Counted from the stretch's first letter, positions 25,169-33,730 are shown. The stretch is 40,463 nucleotides of DNA from JAYUJH01 sp043765375 (GCA_043765375.1 JAYUJH010000014.1:1-40463); one strand, 5' to 3'. Translations and numbers: made by a program. Notes: generated by a model not told the origin, from the sequence alone.

Positions 25169-25514
25169 AATTCAACCTTTACTCAACAACCACTAATTCA
25201 CTAAATACTAACTCAAATCTCAAACATATATGTTTAAGCTAATATGCACCCACAACCACTTAGAGCTACAGTGCAGAACATAACGAAGATATAATTTTTC
25301 ATAACTTAAACTAATAGAGCATAATTATTATTTTTCAAACAAAATAATGCATTGAAAATAATATTTAATTCTAAGCAGAGTTTTTATAAAAAAATAAAAA
25401 CACACTAAAATCAACTCAATACAACCGTGGATACCAGCCTGCGCTGGTATAACAAAACACTATCAATTCACTTTCAACGTAATTCAACTTCTTAAACTAC
25501 TAATTCCTTACCTT
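25169..25514. other. 346-bp intergenic region between ssb and the FadN-type gene
   Basis: No open frame of note. It carries the ssb promoter side and a dispersed-type palindrome at 25431-25450. The rest is AT-rich with no structure I can name. Confidence 0.5.
25431..25450. repeat. Perfect palindrome ATACCAGC-CTGC-GCTGGTAT
   Basis: It has an 8-bp perfect stem and a CTGC loop. The surrounding GTGGATACCAGCCTGCGCTGG is familiar as a dispersed intergenic repeat in several alphaproteobacteria, from memory. There is no T-run, so it is not a classic terminator. Confidence 0.55.
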
Positions 25515-27890
25515 TTAATTTCTGAGGGGCTTATTATTCGCCAACATATATTCTATTCGGGCGCGGGTTGCCTTGGTTTTCACCAATTCAATAAAACAAT
25601 CATGCTCCAACCGCAACAAATCCGCCTCATTCAGCACATCATTGCAATCAGATCCGCCACCACTTAACACATGCGCAAGATGCGTGCCAATCAGCACATC
25701 ATGCGGGGTTGCTTTGCCCAGTGCTTTAATGTTATCCAACGACATTTGCAACGCAACTTTCGCCCCCGCTCCCCCCAGCTTGATTGTTGGTGCGTTTGGT
25801 GCGAGGTAACCCTGCGCTAACTGCAAACATAACGCCTTAGCATCGGGCAGTAACCGCATACGGTTCATGGTGATTTTGCTATTTGCATTTAGCAACAACA
25901 TTTCCTGCGCTTCATGTGCGCTAGTTGCGACTTTGGCAAGCATAATTTGTTCAAACGCCTTGGCCGCAACGGGTATCGCACCTTGAGGCATGAAACCTTG
26001 AGGAGTTTTCGCCGCATCACTCGCCTGATAAGCACTCCATCTGAGCAACATTTCCTTGCAGCCACCCCATGCAGGAATTACGCCAACGCCAACCTCTACT
26101 AACCCTTGATATGCTTCAATATGAGCAGCCACGCCATCACAATGCAAAGTGAGTTCGCACCCACCGCCCAGCGCCATACCCGAAAGCGAGGCAATCACAG
26201 GAAATGGCGCATACTTCAAGGCCATCATCGCATCTTGTCCACCTTTAATCACCGCAGAAATATTGTTCCAGTCCGCTATATTGGCTAAAAACATAAAAAA
26301 CGGCAAGTTCGCTCCGAGCGAAAACTTTTCAGCATCAGTTGCAATCACCAACCCCTTGAACTCGGCTTGAACTTTGCTAATGGAGCGATTAATCATTTCA
26401 ATCACGCCATCGTCAATCGTGTTCATTTTAGTGGTTAATTCCAGACATGCAATCCCATCACCAATATCCCATAATTTGGCAGAAGCATTTTTCAAAACAG
26501 GTGATTTGCCAAATGTTGCATCAGCTAACATATAAGCATCGGGCGAGCTTGGCATCACTTCATAATCACCGCTTAAATTGAGATATTGCCTATGATGACC
26601 CTCCGTGCGGTAAAAAGTTTTGCCACTCGCAACCTTAAGCAATGCAGGCACTTCAAGACCCGCTTTTTCACATTCCTGCGCTAGCCAATCCGCCCCAGAT
26701 TGCTGCCCATCACCTAGCTTGTCAATCAACTCAAACGGCCCCCATTTCCATGCGAAACCAAGGCGCATTGCCGCATCAATATTCAATATATCATCAGATA
26801 TTTCAGGCAATAAAGAAGCCGCATAATGTAGAGTTTTCACCATCGTTTGTTTCGCAAAATCTCCCACTTTGTCAGGGTGATTAAGCAACGCACGCAAACC
26901 CGCCTTGCTAGCCACCACCGCATCAGGCACAGCATCATTTGCGGGATGATATTCCCCCGTTTGCAGATTTTTGGCGAGCTTAATTTTTTTGCCCCCAATA
27001 TTCTCCATCTTATAAAATCCACCCTTGCCCTTGCGCCCAGTAAAGCCGTCCACAATCATGGATTTAATCATCTCTGGTTCAGCATAAATCTTATGGAAAA
27101 TGTCAGTTGCAGGCAATGTTGCAAGCATCGCTTTGGCGATTAACGGCATTAAATCAATTCCAATTAGGTCATATAACCCAAACATGGCAGTTTTTGGCAC
27201 GCCAATTGGCTTGCTCATCACAGCATCTGCCTCTTCAACACTTATCCCTGCTTTTATCGCCTCCAACAACCCCGTCAACAACCAAAATATTCCGATACGA
27301 TTAGCGAGAAATCCAGCGGTATCCTTGCATATTACCACCCCTTTACCAAGGCGCACATCCGCAAATTGCTTGATGCGAGCAATATGTTCAGGCGCACATA
27401 AATCCCCGCCCGTCACCTCCAGCAATGGTAAAAAACGGGGTGGATTGAAAAAATGCGTAATCATAAAATCACGCTTAAAACCATCACTCATTCCCGCAAT
27501 CAACACATGGAGCGGTAAGGTGGAAGTATTGCTTGAAACGATGCTGCCCGCCTTGCGATGATCATCAATGGTGCGATAAGTCTGTTGCTTAACGCCCAAA
27601 TCCTCCAGCACCACCTCAATAATCCAATCTGCATTTGCTAGTGCGCTCAAATCATCTTCCAAATTACCCGCAATGATCCTCTTGGCGTTTTTAGGGTGAG
27701 TAAATCCGCTTGGACTCGCCTTTAACTGCTTTTCTACGGAGGATTTGGCTAAAATATTGCGCTCTTTAGCGTCTTTTGGCACAATATCCAACAGATGGAC
27801 TTGCACACCAGCATTCGCCAACAACGCAGCGATCCCCGAACCCATCACGCCCGAACCAAGCACTGCCACATTTTTTATTTCATTATTCAT
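25515..27890 (-). CDS. 3-hydroxyacyl-CoA dehydrogenase / enoyl-CoA hydratase (FadN-type)
   Basis: This is a 791-residue bifunctional beta-oxidation enzyme. The dehydrogenase comes first: NAD-binding GSGVMGSGIAALLANAG (about 12-28), SSNTSTLPL, THFFNPPRFLPLLEV, GKGVVICKDTAGFLANRIG. The enoyl-CoA hydratase follows at about 490-700 with GMALGGGCELTLHCDGVAAH and GLVEVGVGVIPAWGGCKEML. This domain order is that of FadN, opposite to E. coli FadB. KTPQGFMPQGA is a two-unit 15-bp repeat (25980-26010). It shares an operon with the thiolase upstream and overlaps the small gene at 27887 by ATGA. Confidence 0.93.
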   Translation of the reverse strand: MNNEIKNVAVLGSGVMGSGIAALLANAGVQVHLLDIVPKDAKERNILAKSSVEKQLKASPSGFTHPKNAKRIIAGNLEDDLSALANADWIIEVVLEDLGVKQQTYRTIDDHRKAGSIVSSNTSTLPLHVLIAGMSDGFKRDFMITHFFNPPRFLPLLEVTGGDLCAPEHIARIKQFADVRLGKGVVICKDTAGFLANRIGIFWLLTGLLEAIKAGISVEEADAVMSKPIGVPKTAMFGLYDLIGIDLMPLIAKAMLATLPATDIFHKIYAEPEMIKSMIVDGFTGRKGKGGFYKMENIGGKKIKLAKNLQTGEYHPANDAVPDAVVASKAGLRALLNHPDKVGDFAKQTMVKTLHYAASLLPEISDDILNIDAAMRLGFAWKWGPFELIDKLGDGQQSGADWLAQECEKAGLEVPALLKVASGKTFYRTEGHHRQYLNLSGDYEVMPSSPDAYMLADATFGKSPVLKNASAKLWDIGDGIACLELTTKMNTIDDGVIEMINRSISKVQAEFKGLVIATDAEKFSLGANLPFFMFLANIADWNNISAVIKGGQDAMMALKYAPFPVIASLSGMALGGGCELTLHCDGVAAHIEAYQGLVEVGVGVIPAWGGCKEMLLRWSAYQASDAAKTPQGFMPQGAIPVAAKAFEQIMLAKVATSAHEAQEMLLLNANSKITMNRMRLLPDAKALCLQLAQGYLAPNAPTIKLGGAGAKVALQMSLDNIKALGKATPHDVLIGTHLAHVLSGGGSDCNDVLNEADLLRLEHDCFIELVKTKATRARIEYMLANNKPLRN

Positions 27891-28201
27891 TTTGGTAACT
27901 CTTCTTTTTTAACAGAATATAACTCATATCCTGATTTTACTAAATGTTGCATTATAATTTCATGATTTATTTCATGCAAATGTTCATTAGAAATCTTAAC
28001 TCCTCCGTTAGCATCAATTATTGCTAACTTCCACATTGTCACGGCTGGATACAGAGCTTCTCCACTATCTTTTTTAACATACCATTTTTTAGGGTCTATA
28101 TAATTTTCTGGTCTTTTTCCGCTATCAAATTGTAAAAAAGCATTTTCCACATTATGCGTTGTTAAAGTAATATCAACATTATTTATTTTAATAGTAATCA
28201 T
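27887..28201 (-). CDS. Hypothetical protein, 104 residues
   Basis: Not recognised. It is soluble, with mixed charge and no signal or membrane segment. Beta-type N-terminus MITIKINNVDITLTTHNVEN, a Lys/Trp-rich middle (PKKWYVKKDSGEALYPAVTM) and an acidic-basic C-terminus. It sits between fadA and the FadN-type gene, 28 bp after fadA and overlapping the next start by 4 bp. It is probably translated, though it is AT-richer than its neighbours and interrupts the usual fadA-fadN pair. Confidence 0.65.
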   Translation of the reverse strand: MITIKINNVDITLTTHNVENAFLQFDSGKRPENYIDPKKWYVKKDSGEALYPAVTMWKLAIIDANGGVKISNEHLHEINHEIIMQHLVKSGYELYSVKKEELPK

Positions 28202-28229
28202 CTCTCAAATCCTTATATTAAGTTAAATC

Positions 28230-29378
28230 TTAAATCCGCTCCAATACTGTTGCAATCCCTTGACCACCGCCGATGCACTGAGTTGCAAGCGCATATTTAC
28301 CGCTTCCTTGATGCAGCAACATTGCCGCTTTACCAACAATTCTCGCACCCGTTGCCCCAAGTGGGTGACCAATCGCAATCGCCCCGCCATGGATATTAAC
28401 CACTTCCGCACGTAACCCAATTTGCGCAATGCACGGAATTGCTTGCGCTGCAAATGCCTCATTCACTTCCGCCACATCAATTTGTTGCGCCACAATTCCC
28501 GCACGTTGCATTGCTTTTTGTGCTGCTTTAATCGGTGCAAGCCCCATCTCTTCAGGGGCAACCCCCGCTACTGCTATCGCCTTAATACGGGCAAGTTTTG
28601 GCAATCCATGCACATCAGCATATTCTTCTGAGGCAACCAAAACCGCTGCTGCTCCATCAGTTAGGGGCGATGCCGTCCCCGCTGTTACCAATCCACCCTC
28701 CAAAAATGCGGGCTTTAATTCAGCTAGCGCATTGAGGCTAGTATCAGGGCGCAAACAACCATCTTGCATCACGCCGTTAATTGCGATAATTTCCGCTGCA
28801 AAATCCGCCGCCGCCGCCTTATTTTGGCTTAACATCGCAAATTCTTCCATTGTTGCACGTGAAACATTGCATATTTTAGCAACATGCTCCGCCGTCAACC
28901 CCATATTCGTATATGCTTGCGGGCGAGATGCGTATAATTGCGGATTTGGCAATGGGTTAAACCCCGTCATTGGCACGCGCGACATTGATTCCACCCCCGC
29001 TGCGATGAAAACTTCACCCGCTCCAAGTGCAATTTTGCCCGCTGCAATATGCACCGCCTCCATGGAAGATCCGCAAAAACGGTTGATAGTCGCACCCGAA
29101 ATGCAATCAGGCAACCCCGCCAACATCACCACAAGGCGAGCCATATTCAAGCCTTGCTCCCCTTCAGGAAAAGCGCAACCGAGCAACAAATCCTCAATAT
29201 CATCATGATTTAATTGTGATTTTGGCAGTTTGGCGAGCAATCCCTGCACCACACCTACCACCAAATCATCGGGGCGAACTTTAGCAAATGCTCCCTTATA
29301 AGCGGGGGTAAAGGCTGAGCGAGCATAGGCGCATATCACGGCTTGCTTAGGATAAAATATTTGGCTAGATTGTGTCAT
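28230..29378 (-). CDS. fadA: Acetyl-CoA acyltransferase (3-ketoacyl-CoA thiolase)
   Basis: The 382-residue thiolase cleaves 3-ketoacyl-CoA in the last step of beta-oxidation. Nucleophile Cys102 is in TINRFCGSSMEAVHIAAG. NEAFAAQAIP, the His motif GGAIAIGHPLGATGAR and the second Cys in ATQCIGGGQGIA complete the active site. It is directly upstream of the multifunctional enzyme. The start is 2 bp after the stop of the preceding hypothetical gene, so the operon runs hypothetical, fadA, small hypothetical, FadN-type. Confidence 0.94.
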   Translation of the reverse strand: MTQSSQIFYPKQAVICAYARSAFTPAYKGAFAKVRPDDLVVGVVQGLLAKLPKSQLNHDDIEDLLLGCAFPEGEQGLNMARLVVMLAGLPDCISGATINRFCGSSMEAVHIAAGKIALGAGEVFIAAGVESMSRVPMTGFNPLPNPQLYASRPQAYTNMGLTAEHVAKICNVSRATMEEFAMLSQNKAAAADFAAEIIAINGVMQDGCLRPDTSLNALAELKPAFLEGGLVTAGTASPLTDGAAAVLVASEEYADVHGLPKLARIKAIAVAGVAPEEMGLAPIKAAQKAMQRAGIVAQQIDVAEVNEAFAAQAIPCIAQIGLRAEVVNIHGGAIAIGHPLGATGARIVGKAAMLLHQGSGKYALATQCIGGGQGIATVLERI

Positions 29379-29380
29379 AA

Positions 29381-30367
29381 TTATTCCGTTTCATCTTGCG
29401 TTAAATCATCTATTTTATTATTCGCATCTTTTTGCTCTTTTAGCACATCATTAATATTTTTCTTACGATTTTTCTTCAGTGCAATCATGGAGGCAAACTT
29501 ACCAATTGGCTCTGGCGCATCTTCCGTTGGCACTTCTTTTGTTTTGTTGGAGCGATAAGTATTCTCAGTGCAAGTGATGGTGAAACCGCCCTCTTGCAAT
29601 GCCTCCACCTCTAGCACCACACGAAATAATGGTAGGGAATCATCAGTTGCTTTGCGGTAAATTATGGTGAACAATTTATTGCTTGAAGGAATACTAACCT
29701 CGGGGAACTCCTCGGCAATCGCCATCAAATCCGCATAAGCCTCCTCCACACTATCATATCGCCAACCTTTCTGCACACGGCGCAGCACCCAGAAACCCCA
29801 ATCAGGGTGTTTGCTCTTTTTGCGCTTACGTTGCGGGTGCTTGCCAATCTCAACCTCCAACTTGCGCGCGATTAGCGTATATTTTTTATCAGGAGTCATG
29901 TCAGGAGAAATCAACGCGTAATTCCCCGTATAACCCGCCTCTTCCTCCTTTTTTGTTACGTCATAACCACGAATCCACAACACGGTGGTGGCGGGAGTTT
30001 CCAAATCCGCAAGCGAAGATTTAACGAACCGATTTTCTAGGTAAGTGATTTTGTTCAGGGCATCATCATAGTTTGAAAAAGCATAACGCATTTTTATCAC
30101 CGCATCAATAATTGGGTGACCAGCATGTGCTAATACCTTTTTATTTGAGGCGTTCTTATCTGATTGTTGCTTATCTCGGGCTTGCTTGCCTGGCGAACTT
30201 TCGCTTGATGGTTTTTTATTTTTTATATTGTCAAGAGTTCGGGCTTCACTACCCGCCTCTATATGATTTTGGTTCTCATTAGCTAAGTTTTCGCTGGCAA
30301 GATTTGCCTCAACTTCGCTTGCCCCTGTTCCATGTTGCATAAACTCATTTGCTTGTTCATTCGTCAT
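29381..30367 (-). CDS. Hypothetical protein, 328 residues
   Basis: Not recognised. The N-terminal 85 residues are polar and disordered, with pentapeptide-like runs (EVEANLASENLANENQN) encoded by a 15-bp array (30265-30325) and a Ser/Lys-rich linker. Residues about 88-270 appear folded, with KMRYAFSNYDDALNKITYLE, WVLRRVQKGWRYDSVEEAYA and TIIYRKATDDSLPLFRVVLE. The C-terminus is Lys/Asp-rich. No signal or membrane segment. It is head of the beta-oxidation operon by spacing (2 bp before fadA). Confidence 0.75.
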   Translation of the reverse strand: MTNEQANEFMQHGTGASEVEANLASENLANENQNHIEAGSEARTLDNIKNKKPSSESSPGKQARDKQQSDKNASNKKVLAHAGHPIIDAVIKMRYAFSNYDDALNKITYLENRFVKSSLADLETPATTVLWIRGYDVTKKEEEAGYTGNYALISPDMTPDKKYTLIARKLEVEIGKHPQRKRKKSKHPDWGFWVLRRVQKGWRYDSVEEAYADLMAIAEEFPEVSIPSSNKLFTIIYRKATDDSLPLFRVVLEVEALQEGGFTITCTENTYRSNKTKEVPTEDAPEPIGKFASMIALKKNRKKNINDVLKEQKDANNKIDDLTQDETE

Positions 30368-30418
30368 AAGGTTTTACCTGTATTATTTTATGTTATTTCA
30401 TTTATGAATAGTTTAATT

Positions 30419-30479
30419 TATAGCAGTTTCTAATTTTATTTACCGATTACATCGGTGATTAAAATTAGAAACTGCTATA
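30419..30479. repeat. TATAG-type hairpin, copy E5 (first of a pair)
   Basis: This 61-bp hairpin has ends TATAGCAGTTTC and GAAACTGCTATA, a 20-bp perfect outer stem and an ACCGAT/ATCGGT inner stem. Exactly 11 bp (TTTTTAATAGA) separate it from E6. It has the same order and end type (TATAGCA first) as the pair at 333-467. Confidence 0.85.
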
Positions 30480-30490
30480 TTTTTAATAGA

Positions 30491-30555
30491 TATAGTGCTT
30501 TTTTCTATTTTTACAAACGCGGAATAATGCGTAAATAAAAATAGAAAGCACTATA
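30491..30555. repeat. TATAG-type hairpin, copy E6 (second of a pair)
   Basis: This 65-bp hairpin has ends TATAGTGCTTT and AAAGCACTATA, with inner CTATTTTTA / TAAAAATAG and a central ACGC/GCGT stem. The outer ends equal those of E3, but the inner arms differ and still pair. Confidence 0.85.
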
Positions 30556-30617
30556 TATCGTTTTTTCATTTTATAGAGGCCTTTCTTCAAATCCCAATAA
30601 AAATTAAAAACACTATA
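30554..30617. repeat. Degenerate TATAG-type hairpin, copy E7
   Basis: TATATCGTTTTTTCATTTTAT on the left is roughly complementary to the right end, which finishes AAAAACACTATA. It shares TA with the end of E6. Length (64 bp) fits the family, but the stem has several mismatches and is interrupted by GAGGCC. Confidence 0.4.
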
Positions 30618-30910
30618 ATTATTTTTATTCAATATAAATTACTAACGTTAAAATTATCATAAAGTTTCAATGCAATATATTATTTATTTTATTTTTATAC
30701 AGGTTATGCTTTGATTTCTAATGTTGCTTTCTGCAAACCACATTTTCACTTGCGCATCAGCTATATCATAACGCAACCTAGCAGGTTATAATTTTATTCG
30801 CATGAAAACGGCAAGGCAATAAAATTGATATAAGCGCAACATCTTGCATATATCTAACCATAACAAAACAAAAATATTTGAAATTATTCATATAAGACTA
30901 CACTCACAAC

Positions 30911-30946
30911 AAAAAAAGGCGCAACCTATTATGGTTACGCCTTTTT
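30911..30946 (-). terminator. Intrinsic terminator of the phasin gene
   Basis: GGCGCAACC and GGTTACGCC form a stem with a TATTAT loop, flanked by A and T runs on both sides. On the minus strand the run of seven T follows the stem, 19 bp after the phasin stop. Confidence 0.88.
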
Positions 30947-30964
30947 AAATTATTTCACTAAAAA

Positions 30965-31387
30965 TTAAGCAGCTTTCTTAGATAATTTCCCAGCTTCTTC
31001 CATTGCCTCAGCGCAACGCTTATTAATCAAATCAAATGCTTCAAAAGTTGATTTTGAAACCATTTCTGAAATCTCACGGCAAGAACTCATGCAAGATTCA
31101 AATACTTCTTTGTTCACAGCAGTTTGTTTTTTGCCTGAAGCCTCTGAAACACCAGCAGACATCACATCGCGAGATGCGCTAATACATTTTTCAATGTTAG
31201 TTTGCATAACTTCTGCACTGCGCTTGTTCACCGCTTGGATTCCTTCAAGCACAACTTGGTTGGCAGCAGAACATGCTTCCATGTTGCGACGGCACATGTT
31301 TATCACTTCGCCCATATCCATGGTTGGCATTTTGAACTCTGAAAAAGATTTGAAAAAATCATTTGCTTGTTTGTTATTTGCAGTCAT
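30965..31387 (-). CDS. Phasin family protein
   Basis: The protein has 140 residues, all helical. NDFFKSFSEFKMPTMDMGEV, then heptad-like stretches (RNMEACSAANQVVLEGIQAV, KSTFEAFDLINKRCAEAMEE) and an Ala/Lys-rich tail fit the alphaproteobacterial phasin family. Phasins coat polyhydroxyalkanoate granules; no PHA synthase gene is nearby. The ATG at 31387 has AAGGA at good spacing. A perfect TTGACA box lies about 60 bp upstream and a strong terminator follows, so it is a single, probably highly expressed gene. Confidence 0.85.
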   Translation of the reverse strand: MTANNKQANDFFKSFSEFKMPTMDMGEVINMCRRNMEACSAANQVVLEGIQAVNKRSAEVMQTNIEKCISASRDVMSAGVSEASGKKQTAVNKEVFESCMSSCREISEMVSKSTFEAFDLINKRCAEAMEEAGKLSKKAA

Positions 31388-31448
31388 CACTTAATTCCTT
31401 AAAAATTACTAAAATTGATAAATGTAACATGCTATATTTGAATTGGTT

Positions 31449-31454
31449 TGTCAA
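31449..31454 (-). promoter_or_regulatory. Consensus -35 box of the phasin promoter
   Basis: TTGACA reads on the minus strand about 60 bp before the phasin ATG. The matching -10 element is not clear: CATGTT at 17 bp spacing is weak. Confidence 0.4.
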
Positions 31455-31501
31455 GCATAATATTGTGCGTTGCACAAAAAAAATTTACATATACAAAAAT
31501 G

Positions 31502-32434
31502 CTAAGTCATTGTATTATCATGATTTAATTCCACAGCACGAGCCAGAGCCGCTTGCACCGCTTGAAAAATTAATTGCTTCAGCGCATCGTTTTTTTGCAA
31601 CTGTTGCATTGCTGCCGCAGTTGTGCCACCTTTGCTGGTGACTTCCGCCTGCAATTGTTGCAATGATTTCGCAGGCTGGATTGTCGCCAATTTTGCTGCA
31701 CCAAGCACGGTTTGTTGCGCCATTTGGCGAGCTAATTCCGCCTCAATCCCAAGCTCCGTTGCGGCATTAGCCAACGCCTCCATGAACAAATAAACATATG
31801 CACTTCCGCTGCCAGAAATTGCGGTTGCAACATCAATCATGCGCTCCTCTTCCAGCCATATTAATTGCCCAAGCGGTGCAAGCAACTGATTAGCAATGTT
31901 TTTTTTATAACCACTATATTCATAGTCGCCATAATTTTTACTATCTCCATATAAATTAACCACCCCCTCACCAATCGCAACTGGAGTGTTTGGCATGATT
32001 CGCAAAATTGAAACATCGCCCAGAATACGATGATAAAACCCAATATTCAACCCCGCTGCCATGGTGCAAAATTGGATTTTTGGCGAGCTTTGATTTGGTG
32101 ATAAACTATTAGCTGTTGCATCAAAACCTATATCATCATTCGCAACAATTCCACTATCAGCAAAACCGCCATTATCCATAAAAACCTTAATATCCAGCAA
32201 AACTTGGTGCATAATCTGAGGTTTCACCGCCAAAATCACCATCACTGGCTGTAAATTATGCGGTAATTGCGCAACATTATTCACCCAATTAACTCGCTTA
32301 TTATCTCGCAAATCGTCGGGCAGAATTGTTGGCTTAACCACATAAAATATATTATCGCTAAATTGCAATAATCGGCGCAGCATGGCCGCTCCCATATTGC
32401 CGCAACCAATCATGATAATCACCTTATTTTGCAT
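31502..32434 (-). CDS. proC: Pyrroline-5-carboxylate reductase
   Basis: This is the last enzyme of proline synthesis, reducing P5C with NAD(P)H. It has 310 residues from the ATG at 32434 (usual length about 270). The Rossmann motif is MIGCGNMGAAMLRRLL; ILAVKPQIM and RIMPNTPVAIGEG follow, and the C-terminal signature region is ATAISGSGSAYVYLFMEALA...GAAKLA. The extra length comes from two loops built of 15-bp units: about 88-117 (FADSGIVANDDIGFDATANS...) and about 162-176 (NYGDYEYSGYK). The gene begins 1 bp after the stop of the TPR protein gene. Confidence 0.93.
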   Translation of the reverse strand: MQNKVIIMIGCGNMGAAMLRRLLQFSDNIFYVVKPTILPDDLRDNKRVNWVNNVAQLPHNLQPVMVILAVKPQIMHQVLLDIKVFMDNGGFADSGIVANDDIGFDATANSLSPNQSSPKIQFCTMAAGLNIGFYHRILGDVSILRIMPNTPVAIGEGVVNLYGDSKNYGDYEYSGYKKNIANQLLAPLGQLIWLEEERMIDVATAISGSGSAYVYLFMEALANAATELGIEAELARQMAQQTVLGAAKLATIQPAKSLQQLQAEVTSKGGTTAAAMQQLQKNDALKQLIFQAVQAALARAVELNHDNTMT

Positions 32435-32435
32435 A

Positions 32436-33137
32436 TTATTTTTGCTTATCAAGCGGCTTTGGAGTGAGTTTCTGTGGTTCAGTTGCAATGATTGGTGTTA
32501 TGATTTTTGGAGCAATAGTTTTTGGAGCAATAGCGATTAACATTTTTTCTGCACGATCCCGCATTGTTGGAGGGGCTGCCAAATCCTGCGAAATACGTTG
32601 CAAAACATCGTGAGCCGCCTGCATTTCACCTGCATCAATATGTTTTGCTGCCTGCATTTCAAGCGCACTCAATTTATATATTTGATTTTCTGCGCTTGAT
32701 TTTGTATGTAACTGCGCCCAATCATAATATGCTGCAACTGATTTTTTACCCGCCATTTTCTGCATTAATTCACCAGCAATCGCCGTTGCTTCGTCTTGTT
32801 TATCTGCCAAATATTTCAATTTTATTTGCCACATTTGCGCCATTAATGTGATTTTTTCGTCAGAATTTTTCGCCAACTCATCAATTGTTTTCTTGGCTTG
32901 GCTTGCTTTACCATTATCTATCATCTCAATGGCTTGAAAAAAACTCGCACTTGCTTTTTGATATTGTTCAATTTTGTTATTTTGCCACCAAACATAGCCA
33001 ATGGTTGCCAACAAAACCAACGCACTAAGCGCAATTATATATTTACTAAATAATCGCAATAATCCTTGCAATTTCTCCTGACGCATTGCATCATCAACTT
33101 CACGAAAAATACTGTTATCTTGCTGTAAATCAATCAT
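32436..33137 (-). CDS. Tetratricopeptide-like membrane protein (YfgM-type)
   Basis: The protein has 233 residues from the ATG at 33137. The N-terminus faces the cytosol (REVDDAMRQEKLQGLLRLFS), one membrane helix follows (about 35-53, YIIALSALVLLATIGYVWW), and then periplasmic helical repeats (FFQAIEMIDNGKASQAKKTI, LSALEMQAAKHIDAGEMQAA). This is the arrangement of YfgM-like ancillary translocon or outer-membrane assembly proteins. The C-terminal PKTIAPKIITPIIATEP is a 15-bp-array product (32496-32540). It lies directly after rnpA (no gap worth naming). Confidence 0.78.
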   Translation of the reverse strand: MIDLQQDNSIFREVDDAMRQEKLQGLLRLFSKYIIALSALVLLATIGYVWWQNNKIEQYQKASASFFQAIEMIDNGKASQAKKTIDELAKNSDEKITLMAQMWQIKLKYLADKQDEATAIAGELMQKMAGKKSVAAYYDWAQLHTKSSAENQIYKLSALEMQAAKHIDAGEMQAAHDVLQRISQDLAAPPTMRDRAEKMLIAIAPKTIAPKIITPIIATEPQKLTPKPLDKQK

Positions 33138-33139
33138 TA

Positions 33140-33583
33140 TTATTGGCAACCACCCAGCTTTAATATTTGTTTTTTGGCCATTTCTTGGCTCATTCGCTTG
33201 AGTGCAAAATTAACATTTTTGATTAGCTCTTCAAAACTCATACGCAACATTTTTGCAGTTCCAATCATCACATAACAATGCCCACCTTCACAATTTGGGG
33301 CAAAAAACAAGCGAAAAATTTCTCTTAATCTGCGCTTAACTCGGTTGCGCTGCACTGCATTTCCCACTTTTTTGGTCACAGTAAATCCAATATGAATTAA
33401 TTCATTATCAAACAAAACGTTATCATTTGAAACAGATTTATTTTCAGGCAAAACCTTTTTAGGCAAAATCAACTCATTTTTTGCATATTGCAATGTGAAT
33501 GCGGAGGTGAATACCACATCGCCTTTATTGCGCATCGCTAAAAAACTAGCACGCTTGGTTAACTGGCTAATATTTGCTTGCAT
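33140..33583 (-). CDS. rnpA: Ribonuclease P protein component
   Basis: This is the protein subunit that helps RNase P RNA trim tRNA 5' ends. It has 147 residues, longer than usual. Signature RNRVKRRLRE with IGFTVTKKVGNAVQ before it. The N-terminal LTKRASFLAMRNKG is typical. Between LQYAKNELIL and IHIGFTVTKK about 22 extra residues (PKKVLPENKSVSNDNVLFDN) are encoded by 15-bp units (33405-33482), between two strands that are normally joined by a short turn. It follows rpmH by 12 bp, the universal order. Confidence 0.95.
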   Translation of the reverse strand: MQANISQLTKRASFLAMRNKGDVVFTSAFTLQYAKNELILPKKVLPENKSVSNDNVLFDNELIHIGFTVTKKVGNAVQRNRVKRRLREIFRLFFAPNCEGGHCYVMIGTAKMLRMSFEELIKNVNFALKRMSQEMAKKQILKLGGCQ

Positions 33584-33595
33584 GATTTAAGTTAT

Positions 33596-33730
33596 TTAAG
33601 CGGATAAACGGCTGCGCCCTTTTGAACGGCGTGAAGCGATGACTTTTCTGCCACCGACAGTCGCCATTCTAGCACGAAAACCGTGACGACGAGTTCGGAC
33701 TAATTGACTTGGTTGATATGTGCGTTTCAT
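33596..33730 (-). CDS. rpmH: 50S ribosomal protein L34
   Basis: This 44-residue gene reads MKRTYQPSQLVRTRRHGFRA then RMATVGGRKVIASRRSKGRS and RLSA. All positions are typical of L34. GGAG lies before the ATG. It forms the conserved rpmH-rnpA pair; yidC, often next, is replaced by the TPR gene here. dnaA/oriC is not visible in the flanking sequence. Confidence 0.98.
   Translation of the reverse strand: MKRTYQPSQLVRTRRHGFRARMATVGGRKVIASRRSKGRSRLSA

Larger units (their letters stand above)
30368..30964. other. 597-bp intergenic region with three hairpins and a terminator
   Basis: It holds hairpins E5, E6 and E7 (30419-30617), an AATTTTATT/AATAAAATT inverted repeat (about 30789-30828) and the phasin terminator. 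No open frame is credible. It also must contain the promoter of the gene at 30367, not identified. Confidence 0.6.

Noticed and set aside
28429..29208. 259-codon plus-strand open frame inside fadA
   Set aside because: It is a shadow of the thiolase gene on the opposite strand, without family motifs.
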